Assembly: GCA_029266635.1 (NCBI GenBank)
Contig: JAQSWM010000002.1
Location: 186,001-250,000 of the forward strand
Reading direction: 5' to 3'
Origin: Sphingobacteriaceae bacterium
GTDB lineage: Bacteria; Bacteroidota; Bacteroidia; Sphingobacteriales; Sphingobacteriaceae
DNA: 64,000 nucleotides
Notes under the pieces: model-generated
Databases searched by the model: none
What the model saw: only the letters and a program-made list of their open reading frames with translations
What the model was told of the DNA's origin: nothing
Translations under genes and position numbers: made by a program
Shown: positions 34,570 through 43,920 of the stretch, piece after piece
Layout of the letters: each line of letters begins with the position of its first letter
How positions within the stretch are numbered: position 1 is the first letter of the stretch

Positions 34570-34972
34570 AATACATACCTTAATGTTACCAACTTATTAT
34601 CTATGATTTTTAGCGTTCGTAATCTTGATTAGACAATAAGCTTGGTACGGTTTGCATTATTAATCCATTGGCTGATGAAATCTTTGCACGAACGAGCAGG
34701 CTTGCCACAAGCACGTGGCAATTATAACTAGAAATTTTCACACGTCAAAGGACAATACTTGTCTATGTCTCAGTTTCTTCTGGAATCAGATTGCTAAAAG
34801 ATGTTTTTTAAAGTGCAATACCAAATCTAAAAAATCTTAGCTTTTTGACCATAAACTACTCTAATATTCGGCCATTTGCGCCACTTTAAGTCACAATCGC
34901 TGGTGATATTTTAAACTCCCCAGCAAGGCCTCTTCCCAGTCCCCACCTTTGGGTTAACAAAATACAAATGCT
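34570..34972 (+). other. Divergent intergenic region upstream of the transfer operon
   Basis: About 400 bp without a gene. It contains a hairpin TTGCCAC (34702-34708) / GTGGCAA (34715-34721) and AT-rich stretches that should hold the promoter of the tra operon. No clear TTG/TAnnTTTG pair stands out, so the promoter may need an activator. Confidence 0.55.
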
Positions 34973-35503
34973 ATGTTATCTCAAATCTCCTGGGGGCAAT
35001 ACGTTGCCTACGTCGCAGTAGCAGGACTGCTTTACTACCTCACTATAATTCTCCTCTATTATCGCAGCAATCTGCTGCTCTTCTTCAAAGATCCTTTGAA
35101 TTCGCAGAACCGATTGGGGAGTGATTTTAGCCCGGACGAGAAGATACGAGACATTCTGGGCAAACCGACGGCTTCCGTCAATGAGAATGTCGTTTCTTCA
35201 TCCGAGCTGCAGTTTTATGAACATGAGACCAGGGGAGAGTTAAGCGACCAGTCCTCAACTTCCATTATAGAAGACAAAGGAAGCTTTCTTTCTGACCTGA
35301 ACGAAAGCCTGATAATCCTTAAAGAGGCAGAAGGGACTAAAGAGGAATTCTGTGCCTTGTTCCAGGTAGTATCCTCGAAGTATAATGCACTTGCCCAATC
35401 AAGCGAGCGGCAAGCTACGGTATCGGTAGTCTCGGACCTTATCTCTGCCAAGGAACTTAATTTCTCACTAACTCCACAGGAAGTGGATAAACTCTGGGCA
35501 TAA
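34973..35503 (+). CDS. First gene of the transfer operon, single-pass membrane protein
   Basis: A 176-residue protein with one N-terminal membrane helix (YVAYVAVAGLLYYLTIILLYY) and a hydrophilic cytoplasmic tail that ends in a helical part. No enzymatic motif is seen. Similar small membrane proteins open the tra operon of Sphingobacteriaceae elements, just ahead of the DUF4134 gene; the exact role is unknown. Confidence 0.7.
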   Translation: MLSQISWGQYVAYVAVAGLLYYLTIILLYYRSNLLLFFKDPLNSQNRLGSDFSPDEKIRDILGKPTASVNENVVSSSELQFYEHETRGELSDQSSTSIIEDKGSFLSDLNESLIILKEAEGTKEEFCALFQVVSSKYNALAQSSERQATVSVVSDLISAKELNFSLTPQEVDKLWA

Positions 35504-35534
35504 GCAAATTGAAAATCACCAAAATCTATATGTT

Positions 35535-35873
35535 ATGAAAAATCAATTCAAATGGTCTGCAAACCGGACCGGAACTATGAAGGCTGGAATTACAAGCTTC
35601 ATTTTATTTCTCATCGCTTTTCAACAAGGCTATGCTCAGGACGGCAACGCTGGTATCACCGAAGCCACCGGAAAAATACGAGGCTATTTCGATACCGGCA
35701 CTGATCTGATGTATGCCATCGGGGCAGTTGTTGGTTTGGTTGGCGCAATAAAGGTCTACCAGAAATGGAATAGTGGAGACCATGACACAGGTAAAGTAGC
35801 CTCTGCCTGGTTTGGCAGCTGCGTATTTCTGGTGATCGTAGCAACAGTACTTCAATCATTTTTCGGGATATAG
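35535..35873 (+). CDS. traE: DUF4134 conjugal transfer protein (TraE-like)
   Basis: A 112-residue protein with a cleavable signal (SFILFLIAFQQGYAQ) and two membrane helices: ATGKIRGYFDTGTDLMYAIGAVVGLVGAI and CVFLVIVATVLQSFFGI. Length and hydropathy match the VirB2-like pilin candidate of Bacteroidota conjugation systems. The central KVYQKWNSGDHD is typical of DUF4134. It overlaps nothing and is followed 2 bp later by the DUF4133 gene. Confidence 0.85.
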   Translation: MKNQFKWSANRTGTMKAGITSFILFLIAFQQGYAQDGNAGITEATGKIRGYFDTGTDLMYAIGAVVGLVGAIKVYQKWNSGDHDTGKVASAWFGSCVFLVIVATVLQSFFGI

Positions 35874-35875
35874 TT

Positions 35876-36199
35876 ATGGCGAGCATCTATCACATCAACA
35901 AGGGCGTAAATAAGCCTATCGAATTTAAGGGCTTGAAAGCGCAGTATATTACTTATCTCGCAATCGGACTGGTTATCCTCCTTCTACTTTTTTCTGCGAT
36001 GTACATTCTCGGGATCAACCTCTTTATCTGCATCGTAACGATAGCCATTTCCGGAACAGCTCTGTTTATGATCGTTTTTCGTCTCAGCCATAAGTACGGG
36101 CAATACGGCCTTTTGAAGAAAGCTGCAAGGCGATACGTCCCAGCAGCTATTAAGGCAAGATCAAGAAAGGTTTTCAAATTCCTGTTCAGGAAAGATTAG
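35876..36199 (+). CDS. traF: DUF4133 conjugal transfer protein (TraF-like)
   Basis: A 107-residue protein. The start (YHINKGVNKPIEFKGLKAQY) is the DUF4133 signature, followed by two membrane helices and a basic tail. It corresponds to the VirB3-like inner-membrane subunit and sits directly before the VirB4 ATPase gene (8-bp gap), the standard order. Confidence 0.87.
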   Translation: MASIYHINKGVNKPIEFKGLKAQYITYLAIGLVILLLLFSAMYILGINLFICIVTIAISGTALFMIVFRLSHKYGQYGLLKKAARRYVPAAIKARSRKVFKFLFRKD

Positions 36200-36207
36200 G
36201 AGGACTT

Positions 36208-38682
36208 ATGGCAAATGCAATTGAAATAGAGAAAATGCTGCCGATTTATAAGGTAGAGAATAACTCCATTCTATCTATGTTCGGCGATATAACCATCGCT
36301 TACAAAATATCTCTGCCAGAAATCTTCACTCTCTCTGTTAGTGAGTATGATGCATTTCACAAGGCTTGGGTAAAAGCTATCAAAGTACTGCCAAAACACA
36401 GTTGTTTCCATAAGCAGGACTGGTTTATGGCAGATAATTACAAAGCAAATTTCATCGACAGATGCGGCACTTCCAGCTTTTTATCCGGAACAAGCGAGCG
36501 CTTCTTTAATGAGCGGCCTTATTTGGACCACCAATGCTATGTCTTTCTATCAAAGAAGCCGGAAGGTAGGCGTTTAGCAAGCTCTGCTTTCTCAAATCTG
36601 TTCAGACGTTCTGTCGTTCCGTCTCAATCTTTGGATCAGCATTTCGTAGACGAATTTTCAGATAAAGCCAATCAGTTTGAGCGGATACTTACTGATAGTG
36701 GATTCGTTCAGCTTAAGCGTTTGCATTCGGATGAGCTGGTTGGCACAAAAGAGAAGGCCGGCATATTGGAACGTTATTGTTTTCTCCTCCAGACGGAGTC
36801 ACTTCCAAGTATCAGCGACATTCATTTAAAAGATGAAATACGGATCGGTGATCGCTATTGTCAGCTATTTACCTTATCGGATACAGAAGCAATGCCCTCC
36901 CTTTGCGGTTCGCGCATTAACTATGATAAATATAGCACCGATAGAACTAAATGCAGTATCGGATTTGCCTCTCCATTAGGACAGCTGCTTAACTGTAACC
37001 ACATCTATAATCAATACATTTTCATCGATGATGCAGCAAAAACAATGAAGCAGCTGGAGGCCAAACGACTTCGGATGCAGTCATTGTCAGCCTATTCTCG
37101 GGAGAATGCAATCAGTCGAGATGCGACCCAAGATTTTCTTAACGAAGCAATCAGTCAGCAGCGACTTCCTGTCAAAGCACATTTTAATATTCTTGCCTGG
37201 ACGGATAATCCCAATGAAAAGAAAGAGTTGACTACCCTTGTCTCTTCAGCGATGGCGCAACTTGACGCAACAGCAAAAAGGGAAACGGATGGAGCACCGC
37301 AGATTTGGTGGGCGGGTCTGCCAGGGAATGAAGCAGACTTCCCGATGAACGATACGTTCGACACGTTCGCGGAACAGGCCTGCTGCTTTCTTAATCTCGA
37401 AACCAATTATAAAACTTCTATCAGCCCGTTTGGAATTCGCCTGGGAGATCGATTGACAGGAAGACCTGTCCATGTAGATATTTCCGATGAACCGATGAGG
37501 CTTGGAATCTGCACCAATCGCAATAAGTTTATACTTGGGCCCTCAGGTTCAGGTAAGTCTTTTTTTACCAATCATATGGTGAGAAGCTATTACGAGCAGG
37601 GAACCCACATCGTCTTGGTTGACGTCGGCCACAGTTATAAAGGCTTGTGTGAAATGGTTGGAGGATACTACTTCACCTACGACGAAGCAAATCCGATCAG
37701 GTTCAATCCGTTCTACATCAGTAAAGGAGACGTTCTCGATACCGAGAAAAAGGAAAGTTTAAAAAGCTTAATACTTGCCCTGTGGAAGAAAGAAGATGAA
37801 GTACTGGAAAGGCCGGAGTACGTCGCCTTATCGAATGCTATTCAGGGATACTATGAAAAGCTAAGATCCAACACTGAGATTTTCCCCTGCTTCAATACCT
37901 TCTATGATTATCTCAGGACTGAGTTTTCTGCTCAATTGAAAGAAGACAACGTAAAGGAAAAGCATTTCGACCTGGATAATCTACTGTATGTTTTGAAGCC
38001 TTTCTACAAGGATGGAGAGTTCGGATACCTTTTGAATGCGACCGAAAATCTGGAACTACTGAGGGAGCGCTTCATCGTCTTTGAACTGGATAACATCAAA
38101 GATCACCCCATTCTCTTTCCCGTCGTTACACTCATTATCATGGAAACCTTCATCAGTAAGATGAGAAAACTGAAGGGAGTTCGAAAGATGATACTGATTG
38201 AGGAAGCATGGAAAGCCATCGCAAAAGAAGGTATGGCCGAATACATCAAGTACCTCTTCAAAACGGTGAGGAAGTTTTTTGGCGAAGCAGTGGTGGTTAC
38301 GCAGGAAGTAGAAGATATCATCAGCTCGCCGGTTGTGAAAGAAACCATCATTAATAACTCGGATTGCAAAATCCTCCTGGACCAATCGAAATACCAGAAT
38401 AAGTTTGACCTCATACAGGATTTACTAGGGCTGACGGAGAAGGAGAAAGTCCAGATTCTTTCAGTCAACAAGGCTAATGATCCACAGAGAAAGTACAAGG
38501 AGGTTTTTATCAGCCTTGGAGGACAGCTGAGCAAAGTCTATCGAACGGAGGTAAGCCCGGAGGAATATCTCGCATATACTACCGAGGAGAGTGAAAAACT
38601 CAAAGTCCAGCAATACACCCAAAAGTATGGCAGCATTCAAAAAGGAATAGCTGCACTGGCAAGGGATTTACAAACTAAATAA
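36208..38682 (+). CDS. traG: TraG, VirB4-type conjugation ATPase
   Basis: An 824-residue ATPase that powers assembly of the mating channel. The Walker A motif GPSGSGKS is at about 444-451 and the Walker B segment KMILIEEAWKAIA at about 660-672. The N-terminal half is the usual VirB4 domain. The C-terminal domain ends in KVYRTEVSPEEYLAYTTEE. It is the largest gene of the operon. The Shine-Dalgarno AGGAGG precedes the ATG. Confidence 0.94.
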   Translation: MANAIEIEKMLPIYKVENNSILSMFGDITIAYKISLPEIFTLSVSEYDAFHKAWVKAIKVLPKHSCFHKQDWFMADNYKANFIDRCGTSSFLSGTSERFFNERPYLDHQCYVFLSKKPEGRRLASSAFSNLFRRSVVPSQSLDQHFVDEFSDKANQFERILTDSGFVQLKRLHSDELVGTKEKAGILERYCFLLQTESLPSISDIHLKDEIRIGDRYCQLFTLSDTEAMPSLCGSRINYDKYSTDRTKCSIGFASPLGQLLNCNHIYNQYIFIDDAAKTMKQLEAKRLRMQSLSAYSRENAISRDATQDFLNEAISQQRLPVKAHFNILAWTDNPNEKKELTTLVSSAMAQLDATAKRETDGAPQIWWAGLPGNEADFPMNDTFDTFAEQACCFLNLETNYKTSISPFGIRLGDRLTGRPVHVDISDEPMRLGICTNRNKFILGPSGSGKSFFTNHMVRSYYEQGTHIVLVDVGHSYKGLCEMVGGYYFTYDEANPIRFNPFYISKGDVLDTEKKESLKSLILALWKKEDEVLERPEYVALSNAIQGYYEKLRSNTEIFPCFNTFYDYLRTEFSAQLKEDNVKEKHFDLDNLLYVLKPFYKDGEFGYLLNATENLELLRERFIVFELDNIKDHPILFPVVTLIIMETFISKMRKLKGVRKMILIEEAWKAIAKEGMAEYIKYLFKTVRKFFGEAVVVTQEVEDIISSPVVKETIINNSDCKILLDQSKYQNKFDLIQDLLGLTEKEKVQILSVNKANDPQRKYKEVFISLGGQLSKVYRTEVSPEEYLAYTTEESEKLKVQQYTQKYGSIQKGIAALARDLQTK

Positions 38683-38688
38683 GTTACC

Positions 38689-39381
38689 ATGAAGAAATTA
38701 ATGATTCTGATGCCAGCCAGTATGATTGTGCTGATGGTGTCTATGCCTGTGGGACATGCAAATGCACAGGTAGCAATTTTAGAAGTCATAAAGGCTGGGG
38801 TAAAAAAGGTTATCAGAGCCGTAGATTTGAAGATTCAACGGATGCAGAACGAGACCATCTGGCTGCAAAATGCGCAGAAGGTGATGGAGAATCAGCTTTC
38901 TAAATTGAAGCTCACCGAAATATCACAATGGACAGAGCGGCAAAGGGAGCTCTACAGTAAGTACTATACAGACCTATGGAAGGTGAAATCTGCAATAACA
39001 TACTACCAGCGAATAAAAGAAATCACCACCAAACAGCTCTTTCTGGTCGAGGAGTATAAAAAAGCCTGGTATCTGGCCAGACAGGATAAAAATTTCAAGC
39101 CGGAGGAATTGGACTATATGTATGATGTTTACACCGGAATTCTTAATGAAAGCGCCAAAAACCTTGACCAGATCCTTTTGATAATAAACTCTTTCAAGAC
39201 TCAGATGACCGATGCAAAAAGACTGGAGTTGATAAATGAGGCTGCTGATCGGATTGACGAAAACTATACAGATCTGAAGCAATTCAATACCAACAATATC
39301 CTGATGAGCCTTCAGCGGGCGAAAGGTCAAAAGCAAATTCAGGAAGTTCAAAGATTGTATGGGCTGCAAATTTCTAACTGA
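38689..39381 (+). CDS. traI-like: TraI-like conjugal transfer protein (exported, coiled coil)
   Basis: A 230-residue protein with a signal peptide (SMPVGHANAQ cleavage) and long helices: QNETIWLQNAQKVMENQL and TYYQRIKEITTKQLFLVEEY. Proteins of this type follow TraG in Bacteroidota elements and are described as TraI or VirB5-like pilus components. It starts 6 bp after traG. The final stretch QKQIQEVQRLYG is also present, in altered form, in the two genes that follow, which suggests a shared origin. Confidence 0.75.
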   Translation: MKKLMILMPASMIVLMVSMPVGHANAQVAILEVIKAGVKKVIRAVDLKIQRMQNETIWLQNAQKVMENQLSKLKLTEISQWTERQRELYSKYYTDLWKVKSAITYYQRIKEITTKQLFLVEEYKKAWYLARQDKNFKPEELDYMYDVYTGILNESAKNLDQILLIINSFKTQMTDAKRLELINEAADRIDENYTDLKQFNTNNILMSLQRAKGQKQIQEVQRLYGLQISN

Positions 39382-39382
39382 T

Positions 39383-40012
39383 ATGAGAGTCTCAATAATC
39401 CTCCTTCTTTTACTTCTTTCCTCGATGGCTAAATCTCAGACTTGGGATGAGTTCTTCCGACAGAAAGCGACACAAAAGAAATACCTGTTGCAGCAACTAG
39501 CCGCTTTAAAACTTTATGCAGATTATGTGAGCAAGGGCTACCAGATCGCCGATAAAGGATTAAAAACAATTAAGGGATTCACCAAAGGAGAATTCGATCT
39601 GCACTCGGTATTTTTTGAGTCCTTGAAAAACGTGAATCCGGCACTAGCTGGAAATAAAAACATCGAGGAAATTCTTATCTGGCAGGCGGCGATCATAAAG
39701 GGGTATAATTCCCTTAACAGGGAGACTATAAAGTCGGGCAATGACAAAAGCTACATTGAAAGTGTACGGTCCAAAGTCCTTTCTGAGTGCGTGAGAGATG
39801 TAGATGACTTATTTGCTGTGATAAGCTCAGGAGTACTGGAAATGAAAGACGACGAACGATTGAAACGTATTGATAAACTTCATTCAGACATGCGTGACAA
39901 ATACCAGTTTACGGAATCTTTTGTAAGGCAGGTGAAAGTGCTTAATCTGCAGAGGGAACAGGAAAAACAGAATAGTGGAGCTTCGAAGAAACTCTACGGA
40001 ATAACTAACTAA
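39383..40012 (+). CDS. Exported helical conjugal transfer protein, paralogue 2
   Basis: A 209-residue protein; start ATG 39383 gives a proper signal peptide (SIILLLLLLSSMAKSQ). It is helical throughout, with KLYADYVSKGYQIADKG, KGEFDLHSVF and, near the end, MKDDERLKRIDKLH. The next gene shares all three landmarks (VSKGYTAI, EGNFNLHNAF, MSDDERLEAIDRI), so they are tandem copies. Annotated relatives are called TerB-like or transfer proteins; a structural role at the cell envelope is the best inference. Confidence 0.72.
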   Translation: MRVSIILLLLLLSSMAKSQTWDEFFRQKATQKKYLLQQLAALKLYADYVSKGYQIADKGLKTIKGFTKGEFDLHSVFFESLKNVNPALAGNKNIEEILIWQAAIIKGYNSLNRETIKSGNDKSYIESVRSKVLSECVRDVDDLFAVISSGVLEMKDDERLKRIDKLHSDMRDKYQFTESFVRQVKVLNLQREQEKQNSGASKKLYGITN

Positions 40013-40018
40013 CTTACC

Positions 40019-40642
40019 ATGAAAGCGATATTGATAATATGCATCATAGCAACAGGCTTCACTGCAAAGGCACAGTCAGTTGAAGTACAGCAATTATTAC
40101 TCAATTACGAGAAGCTGACGCAGCTAAAGAATATCCTGACAGACATGAAGAAAGGGTATGAAATAGTTAGCAAAGGCTACACTGCAATTAAGAACATTTC
40201 TGAAGGGAATTTCAATCTGCACAATGCTTTTATAAGTGGCCTGCTAGCTGTAAATCCTGCTATCAAGAATTATAAGCGTGTGCCCGATATCATCAATCAC
40301 CAAAAGAATATTGTAAAGGAATACCGTCAGGCCTTTAACCAGTTTAAAAACAGCGGAACATTTAGCTCGTCAGAAATCGACTACCTCGGGAACGTGTACA
40401 CCAACCTGTTTAATCAAAGTCTGCAAAATCTTGATGAGCTTGCTACAGTTATTACCGCTTCAAAACTTAGCATGAGCGATGATGAACGATTAGAAGCAAT
40501 CGACCGAATCTTTGCTGATACAGAAGATAAGCTCCAATTCCTCCGGGACTTCAATAGGAAGACGAATATTCTGGTGATTCAAAGAACCAGAGAAAAGCAG
40601 GATATCGCGACAAGCAAAAAGCTCTATCAGGTAAATCAATAA
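40019..40642 (+). CDS. Exported helical conjugal transfer protein, paralogue 3
   Basis: A 207-residue protein with a signal peptide (AILIICIIATGFTAKAQS) and mostly helical sequence. It is homologous to the preceding protein: GYEIVSKGY, NFNLHNAF, NLDELATVI, MSDDERLEAID and ATSKKLYQ line up in order. The gene begins 6 bp after its paralogue's stop. It lies directly before traJ, so it is part of the same transfer operon. Confidence 0.72.
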   Translation: MKAILIICIIATGFTAKAQSVEVQQLLLNYEKLTQLKNILTDMKKGYEIVSKGYTAIKNISEGNFNLHNAFISGLLAVNPAIKNYKRVPDIINHQKNIVKEYRQAFNQFKNSGTFSSSEIDYLGNVYTNLFNQSLQNLDELATVITASKLSMSDDERLEAIDRIFADTEDKLQFLRDFNRKTNILVIQRTREKQDIATSKKLYQVNQ

Positions 40643-40651
40643 GCTGACATT

Positions 40652-41860
40652 ATGAAAACGTTGAAAATTTTAATCATCATTTTGATGATTACAGGGATGG
40701 CTTTGCCTCAAAAGTCCTTTGGTCAAGGTACAGCGACCGATATCCAGGGCCTGCAATCTGTGCTCGATCAGGTGTACGACGATATGATTCCCCTTTGCAG
40801 TAAACTCATCGGCGTTGCCCGAGGAATAGCCGGATTTGCGGCGCTGTGGTACATCGGAGCGAGAGTATGGAGGCAAATCGCAGCCGCAGAACCAATCGAT
40901 TTCTACCCGCTGCTCCGACCATTTGCTCTGGGCATGGCAGTAATACTTTTCCCTGCGGTATTGTCAATGATGAACGGTGTTCTGCAACCTATTGTATCTG
41001 CTACCGGCGGAATGGTTAAGGATTCAAATAAAGCGATTGCCGCTCTGCTAAAGAAAAAAGCGGATGCGATTAAGAATAGCGACACCTGGAAAATGTACGT
41101 AGGTGAAGATGGCTCCGGCGACCGTGATAAGTGGTATAAGTACACCCATCCTGAAAACTCCGGTGAAGAGGAAGGAGTATTCGAAAGCATCGGCAACGAC
41201 ATCAGGTTCTGGATGGATAAACAGTCTTACAATTTCAGAAACTCCATCAAGCAGTGGATGAGCGAAGTCCTGCAGGTATTATACGAAGCCGCCGCTCTAT
41301 GCATAAATACAATTAGAACCTTTTATCTCATTGTACTGGCTATCCTGGGGCCTCTGGTTTTTGGGTTCGCCGTCTTCGACGGATTCCAGCATACGCTTAC
41401 AGTTTGGATCGCCCGATATGTAAATGTTTTCCTTTGGCTGCCGGTATCCAACATCTTCGGTTCCATTCTCGGGAAAATTCAGGAAAACATGTTGAAGCTG
41501 GATATTTCACAGGTTGAAAACTCTGGCGATACATTCTTCAGTTCGACTGATACGGCCTACCTGATTTTTATGGTCATTGGAATCATAGGCTATTTCACAG
41601 TCCCCAGTATAGCCAACTACATAGTGCATGCAGGCGGAGGAAATGCACTTCTTCAAAAAGTAAACAGTCTGGTCAGCAATACCACTAACAGTGTACTATC
41701 AACCGCGAGTTCCGGCTCTGGAATGATGGCGGATACCCTCGGAGATCAAAGAGGAAGAATGACACAGGGAATGGCAGCTTTTTCAAATTCATCCGGGTAT
41801 TTCCAGAACGGTAAAGAAAACTCTTCAAAATTCCAGCACGATAAGCTATCAGGAAATTAA
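40652..41860 (+). CDS. traJ: TraJ, VirB6-like polytopic transfer protein
   Basis: A 402-residue inner-membrane protein with a signal-like N-terminus (ALPQKSFGQG), about six membrane helices and a hydrophilic C-terminus rich in Ser and Gly. Family landmarks are YDDMIPLCSKLIGVARGIAG, EPIDFYPLLRPFALG, and WIARYVNVFLWLPVSNIFG. VirB6-like proteins form part of the inner-membrane channel. It is followed 19 bp later by traK. Confidence 0.87.
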   Translation: MKTLKILIIILMITGMALPQKSFGQGTATDIQGLQSVLDQVYDDMIPLCSKLIGVARGIAGFAALWYIGARVWRQIAAAEPIDFYPLLRPFALGMAVILFPAVLSMMNGVLQPIVSATGGMVKDSNKAIAALLKKKADAIKNSDTWKMYVGEDGSGDRDKWYKYTHPENSGEEEGVFESIGNDIRFWMDKQSYNFRNSIKQWMSEVLQVLYEAAALCINTIRTFYLIVLAILGPLVFGFAVFDGFQHTLTVWIARYVNVFLWLPVSNIFGSILGKIQENMLKLDISQVENSGDTFFSSTDTAYLIFMVIGIIGYFTVPSIANYIVHAGGGNALLQKVNSLVSNTTNSVLSTASSGSGMMADTLGDQRGRMTQGMAAFSNSSGYFQNGKENSSKFQHDKLSGN

Positions 41861-41879
41861 CCACTAAAACATCAATGTC

Positions 41880-42497
41880 ATGTTTCAACAACTTAAAAAC
41901 ATCGATACAGCGTTCCGACACGTGAGGACCTTCAGTATCATAATGGTTTTAGTCTGCATGCTTATTTCAGGCTTCTCCCTTGTAAAAAGCTATCAGGCAA
42001 TTTCGACTGCTCAAAGCCGGATCTACATCCTGGCTAACGGAAAAATTCTGGAAGCGATTGCGGCAGAAAGAAAGGATAATATTCAGGTAGAAGCGAAAGA
42101 TCATGTAAAAACTTTCCATGAGTATTTCTTTTCTCTCGACCCGGACGACAAAGTGATAGAAGGAAACATAAGTAAGGCGATATACCTTGCAGACGGCTCT
42201 GCTAAGTCTCAATACGATAATCTGAAGGAGAACGGCTATTATTCCAACTTAATTTCCGCCAATATCAGCCAGGAGATCCAGGTAGACAGTGTTCAGTTGG
42301 ATGTCAATCAGTACCCTTATTTCTTCCGGTGTTTCGCTACTCAAAAACTGATCAGAGCAACATCTACCGCTACAAGAATTCTGATTACGGAAGGATTTCT
42401 CAGAAACGTCAGCAGATCCGACAACAATCCGCATGGATTTCTCATCGAACGCTGGAAGACAATAAGTAACAGGGATACTACTGCTCAAAACCACTAG
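41880..42497 (+). CDS. traK: TraK, VirB8-like transfer protein
   Basis: A 205-residue protein with one N-terminal membrane helix (FSIIMVLVCMLISGFSLV) and a periplasmic domain. Family landmarks are FQQLKNIDTAFRHVRTFS, then LANGKILEAIA and HVKTFHEYFFSLDPDD. VirB8-like proteins nucleate the secretion complex. Gene order traJ-traK-traL is the standard one. Confidence 0.87.
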   Translation: MFQQLKNIDTAFRHVRTFSIIMVLVCMLISGFSLVKSYQAISTAQSRIYILANGKILEAIAAERKDNIQVEAKDHVKTFHEYFFSLDPDDKVIEGNISKAIYLADGSAKSQYDNLKENGYYSNLISANISQEIQVDSVQLDVNQYPYFFRCFATQKLIRATSTATRILITEGFLRNVSRSDNNPHGFLIERWKTISNRDTTAQNH

Positions 42498-42499
42498 TC

Positions 42500-42724
42500 A
42501 TGCTATTTATGAAAAATCTAAATGATAAAAAGCTAAGCAGCAAGCAGGAAGACCTGGCTCAAAGAATCGCTGCAAAGATTATTAAACTTCAGCTTCTAAT
42601 AGCTGGTTGGCTGAATGTCAGAACCGCACATTTCTCCAAAGTTCAGAAAGAAATCTTCCTGCTTGTTATCAGCGCCTTTTTTGGCGCCATAAGCTTGTAT
42701 CTCATATTCCATTCAATCCAATAA
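42500..42724 (+). CDS. traL: TraL-like small membrane protein (DUF3989 position)
   Basis: A 74-residue protein (71 if it starts at the ATG at 42509) with a basic N-terminal half and a single C-terminal helix (EIFLLVISAFFGAISLYLIF). Length, topology and position between traK and traM match TraL. The sequence is too short for a firm family call on its own. Confidence 0.72.
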   Translation: MLFMKNLNDKKLSSKQEDLAQRIAAKIIKLQLLIAGWLNVRTAHFSKVQKEIFLLVISAFFGAISLYLIFHSIQ

Positions 42725-42746
42725 TTAATCATTTAAATCAATAGCT

Positions 42747-43910
42747 ATGAAAAAGCAACTATCGGCGGAAACGCTAAGGAAACGGAAATTTTTAATGGTG
42801 TTGCCACTACTGGTATTCCCCTTTATGACGATGGCCTTCTGGGCATTAGGTGGTGGAAAAGGAATGCCTGACAAAGACCTGGCGAAGCAATCAAAAGAAG
42901 GATTTAATACGAATCTTCCGGATGCAAAGTTCAACCAGGAGGAGAAGAATGATAAATTCAGCATCTACCAGATTTCAGCAAGAGAGTCGGCAAACGCCGA
43001 TGAAGAATCAGTTTTTAAAAGCCTTGCAATCCCCGAGGACGCAGATGCGGTTGATCCGAACGAACAGAAGATCAACGAAAAGCTGGCACAAATCACAACA
43101 GAGTTGAACCGAACAACACAGTCGTCGGGAGATTCTTATTCAACAGCCCGAATTGCGGCCTATCAACAATCTTCTAATATGGGTTCAGACGTAAACCGGC
43201 TCGAAAACTTAATGCAAAGCTTACAGGGCGGGAATGAGGATGATAAGGAAATGGCCCAGCTAAACTCAATACTTGAAAAGGTACTCGAAATTCAAAATCC
43301 ATCAAGGGTACGAGAAAAACAAAAGGAGAATTTAACGGAGAGATCAATCGGTACTTTTTCTGTTCATGTAGCGAACGGCCAGGAGGAGAAACAAAGTCTG
43401 TATGCTCTGGCCAGAAATATTAATGCCCGGTACGCGGAAAGCACCGGAAACGCCATTGAAGCAACCATTCACCAGGATCAGGAAATTGTAGCCGGTTCCG
43501 TAATAAAATTGCGCTTGCTGGACAGCATTTACGTTAGAGGTACGCTAATTCCGAGAAACGAATTTATTTATGGGATTGCTTCTATCGATGATGAGCGTTT
43601 GAAAATTGATATCCCCACTCTCCGCTATAAAAATTCCATTCTTCCGGTCTCTCTTTCTGCCTTTGATCTTGACGGTCTGGAAGGGTTATACATTCCGGGA
43701 GCAATAACCCGTGATGCTTCGAAAAAGGGAGTCGAGGATGCAGTGCAAAGTCTGCAAATAATGACAATGGATCCCTCTGTATCTGCACAGGTAGCTGGTG
43801 CAGGAGTTCAGGCCGCAAAAGGTTTGTTCAGTCGCAAAGTAAAGCAGGTAAGAGTAAAGTTGAAGGCGGGATATCAACTGCTCCTCAGAGACAACAGTCA
43901 AAAAAACTAA
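42747..43910 (+). CDS. traM: TraM, VirB10-like transfer protein
   Basis: A 387-residue protein: short cytoplasmic N-terminus, one helix (MVLPLLVFPFMTMAFWALGG), a long polar linker, and a C-terminal domain with ATIHQDQEIVAGSVIKLRLL and RGTLIPRNEFIYGIASIDDERL, which are TraM landmarks. It would span the periplasm, linking inner and outer membrane rings. Next to traN as usual. Confidence 0.9.
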   Translation: MKKQLSAETLRKRKFLMVLPLLVFPFMTMAFWALGGGKGMPDKDLAKQSKEGFNTNLPDAKFNQEEKNDKFSIYQISARESANADEESVFKSLAIPEDADAVDPNEQKINEKLAQITTELNRTTQSSGDSYSTARIAAYQQSSNMGSDVNRLENLMQSLQGGNEDDKEMAQLNSILEKVLEIQNPSRVREKQKENLTERSIGTFSVHVANGQEEKQSLYALARNINARYAESTGNAIEATIHQDQEIVAGSVIKLRLLDSIYVRGTLIPRNEFIYGIASIDDERLKIDIPTLRYKNSILPVSLSAFDLDGLEGLYIPGAITRDASKKGVEDAVQSLQIMTMDPSVSAQVAGAGVQAAKGLFSRKVKQVRVKLKAGYQLLLRDNSQKN

Positions 43911-43920
43911 TTCATTAGCC

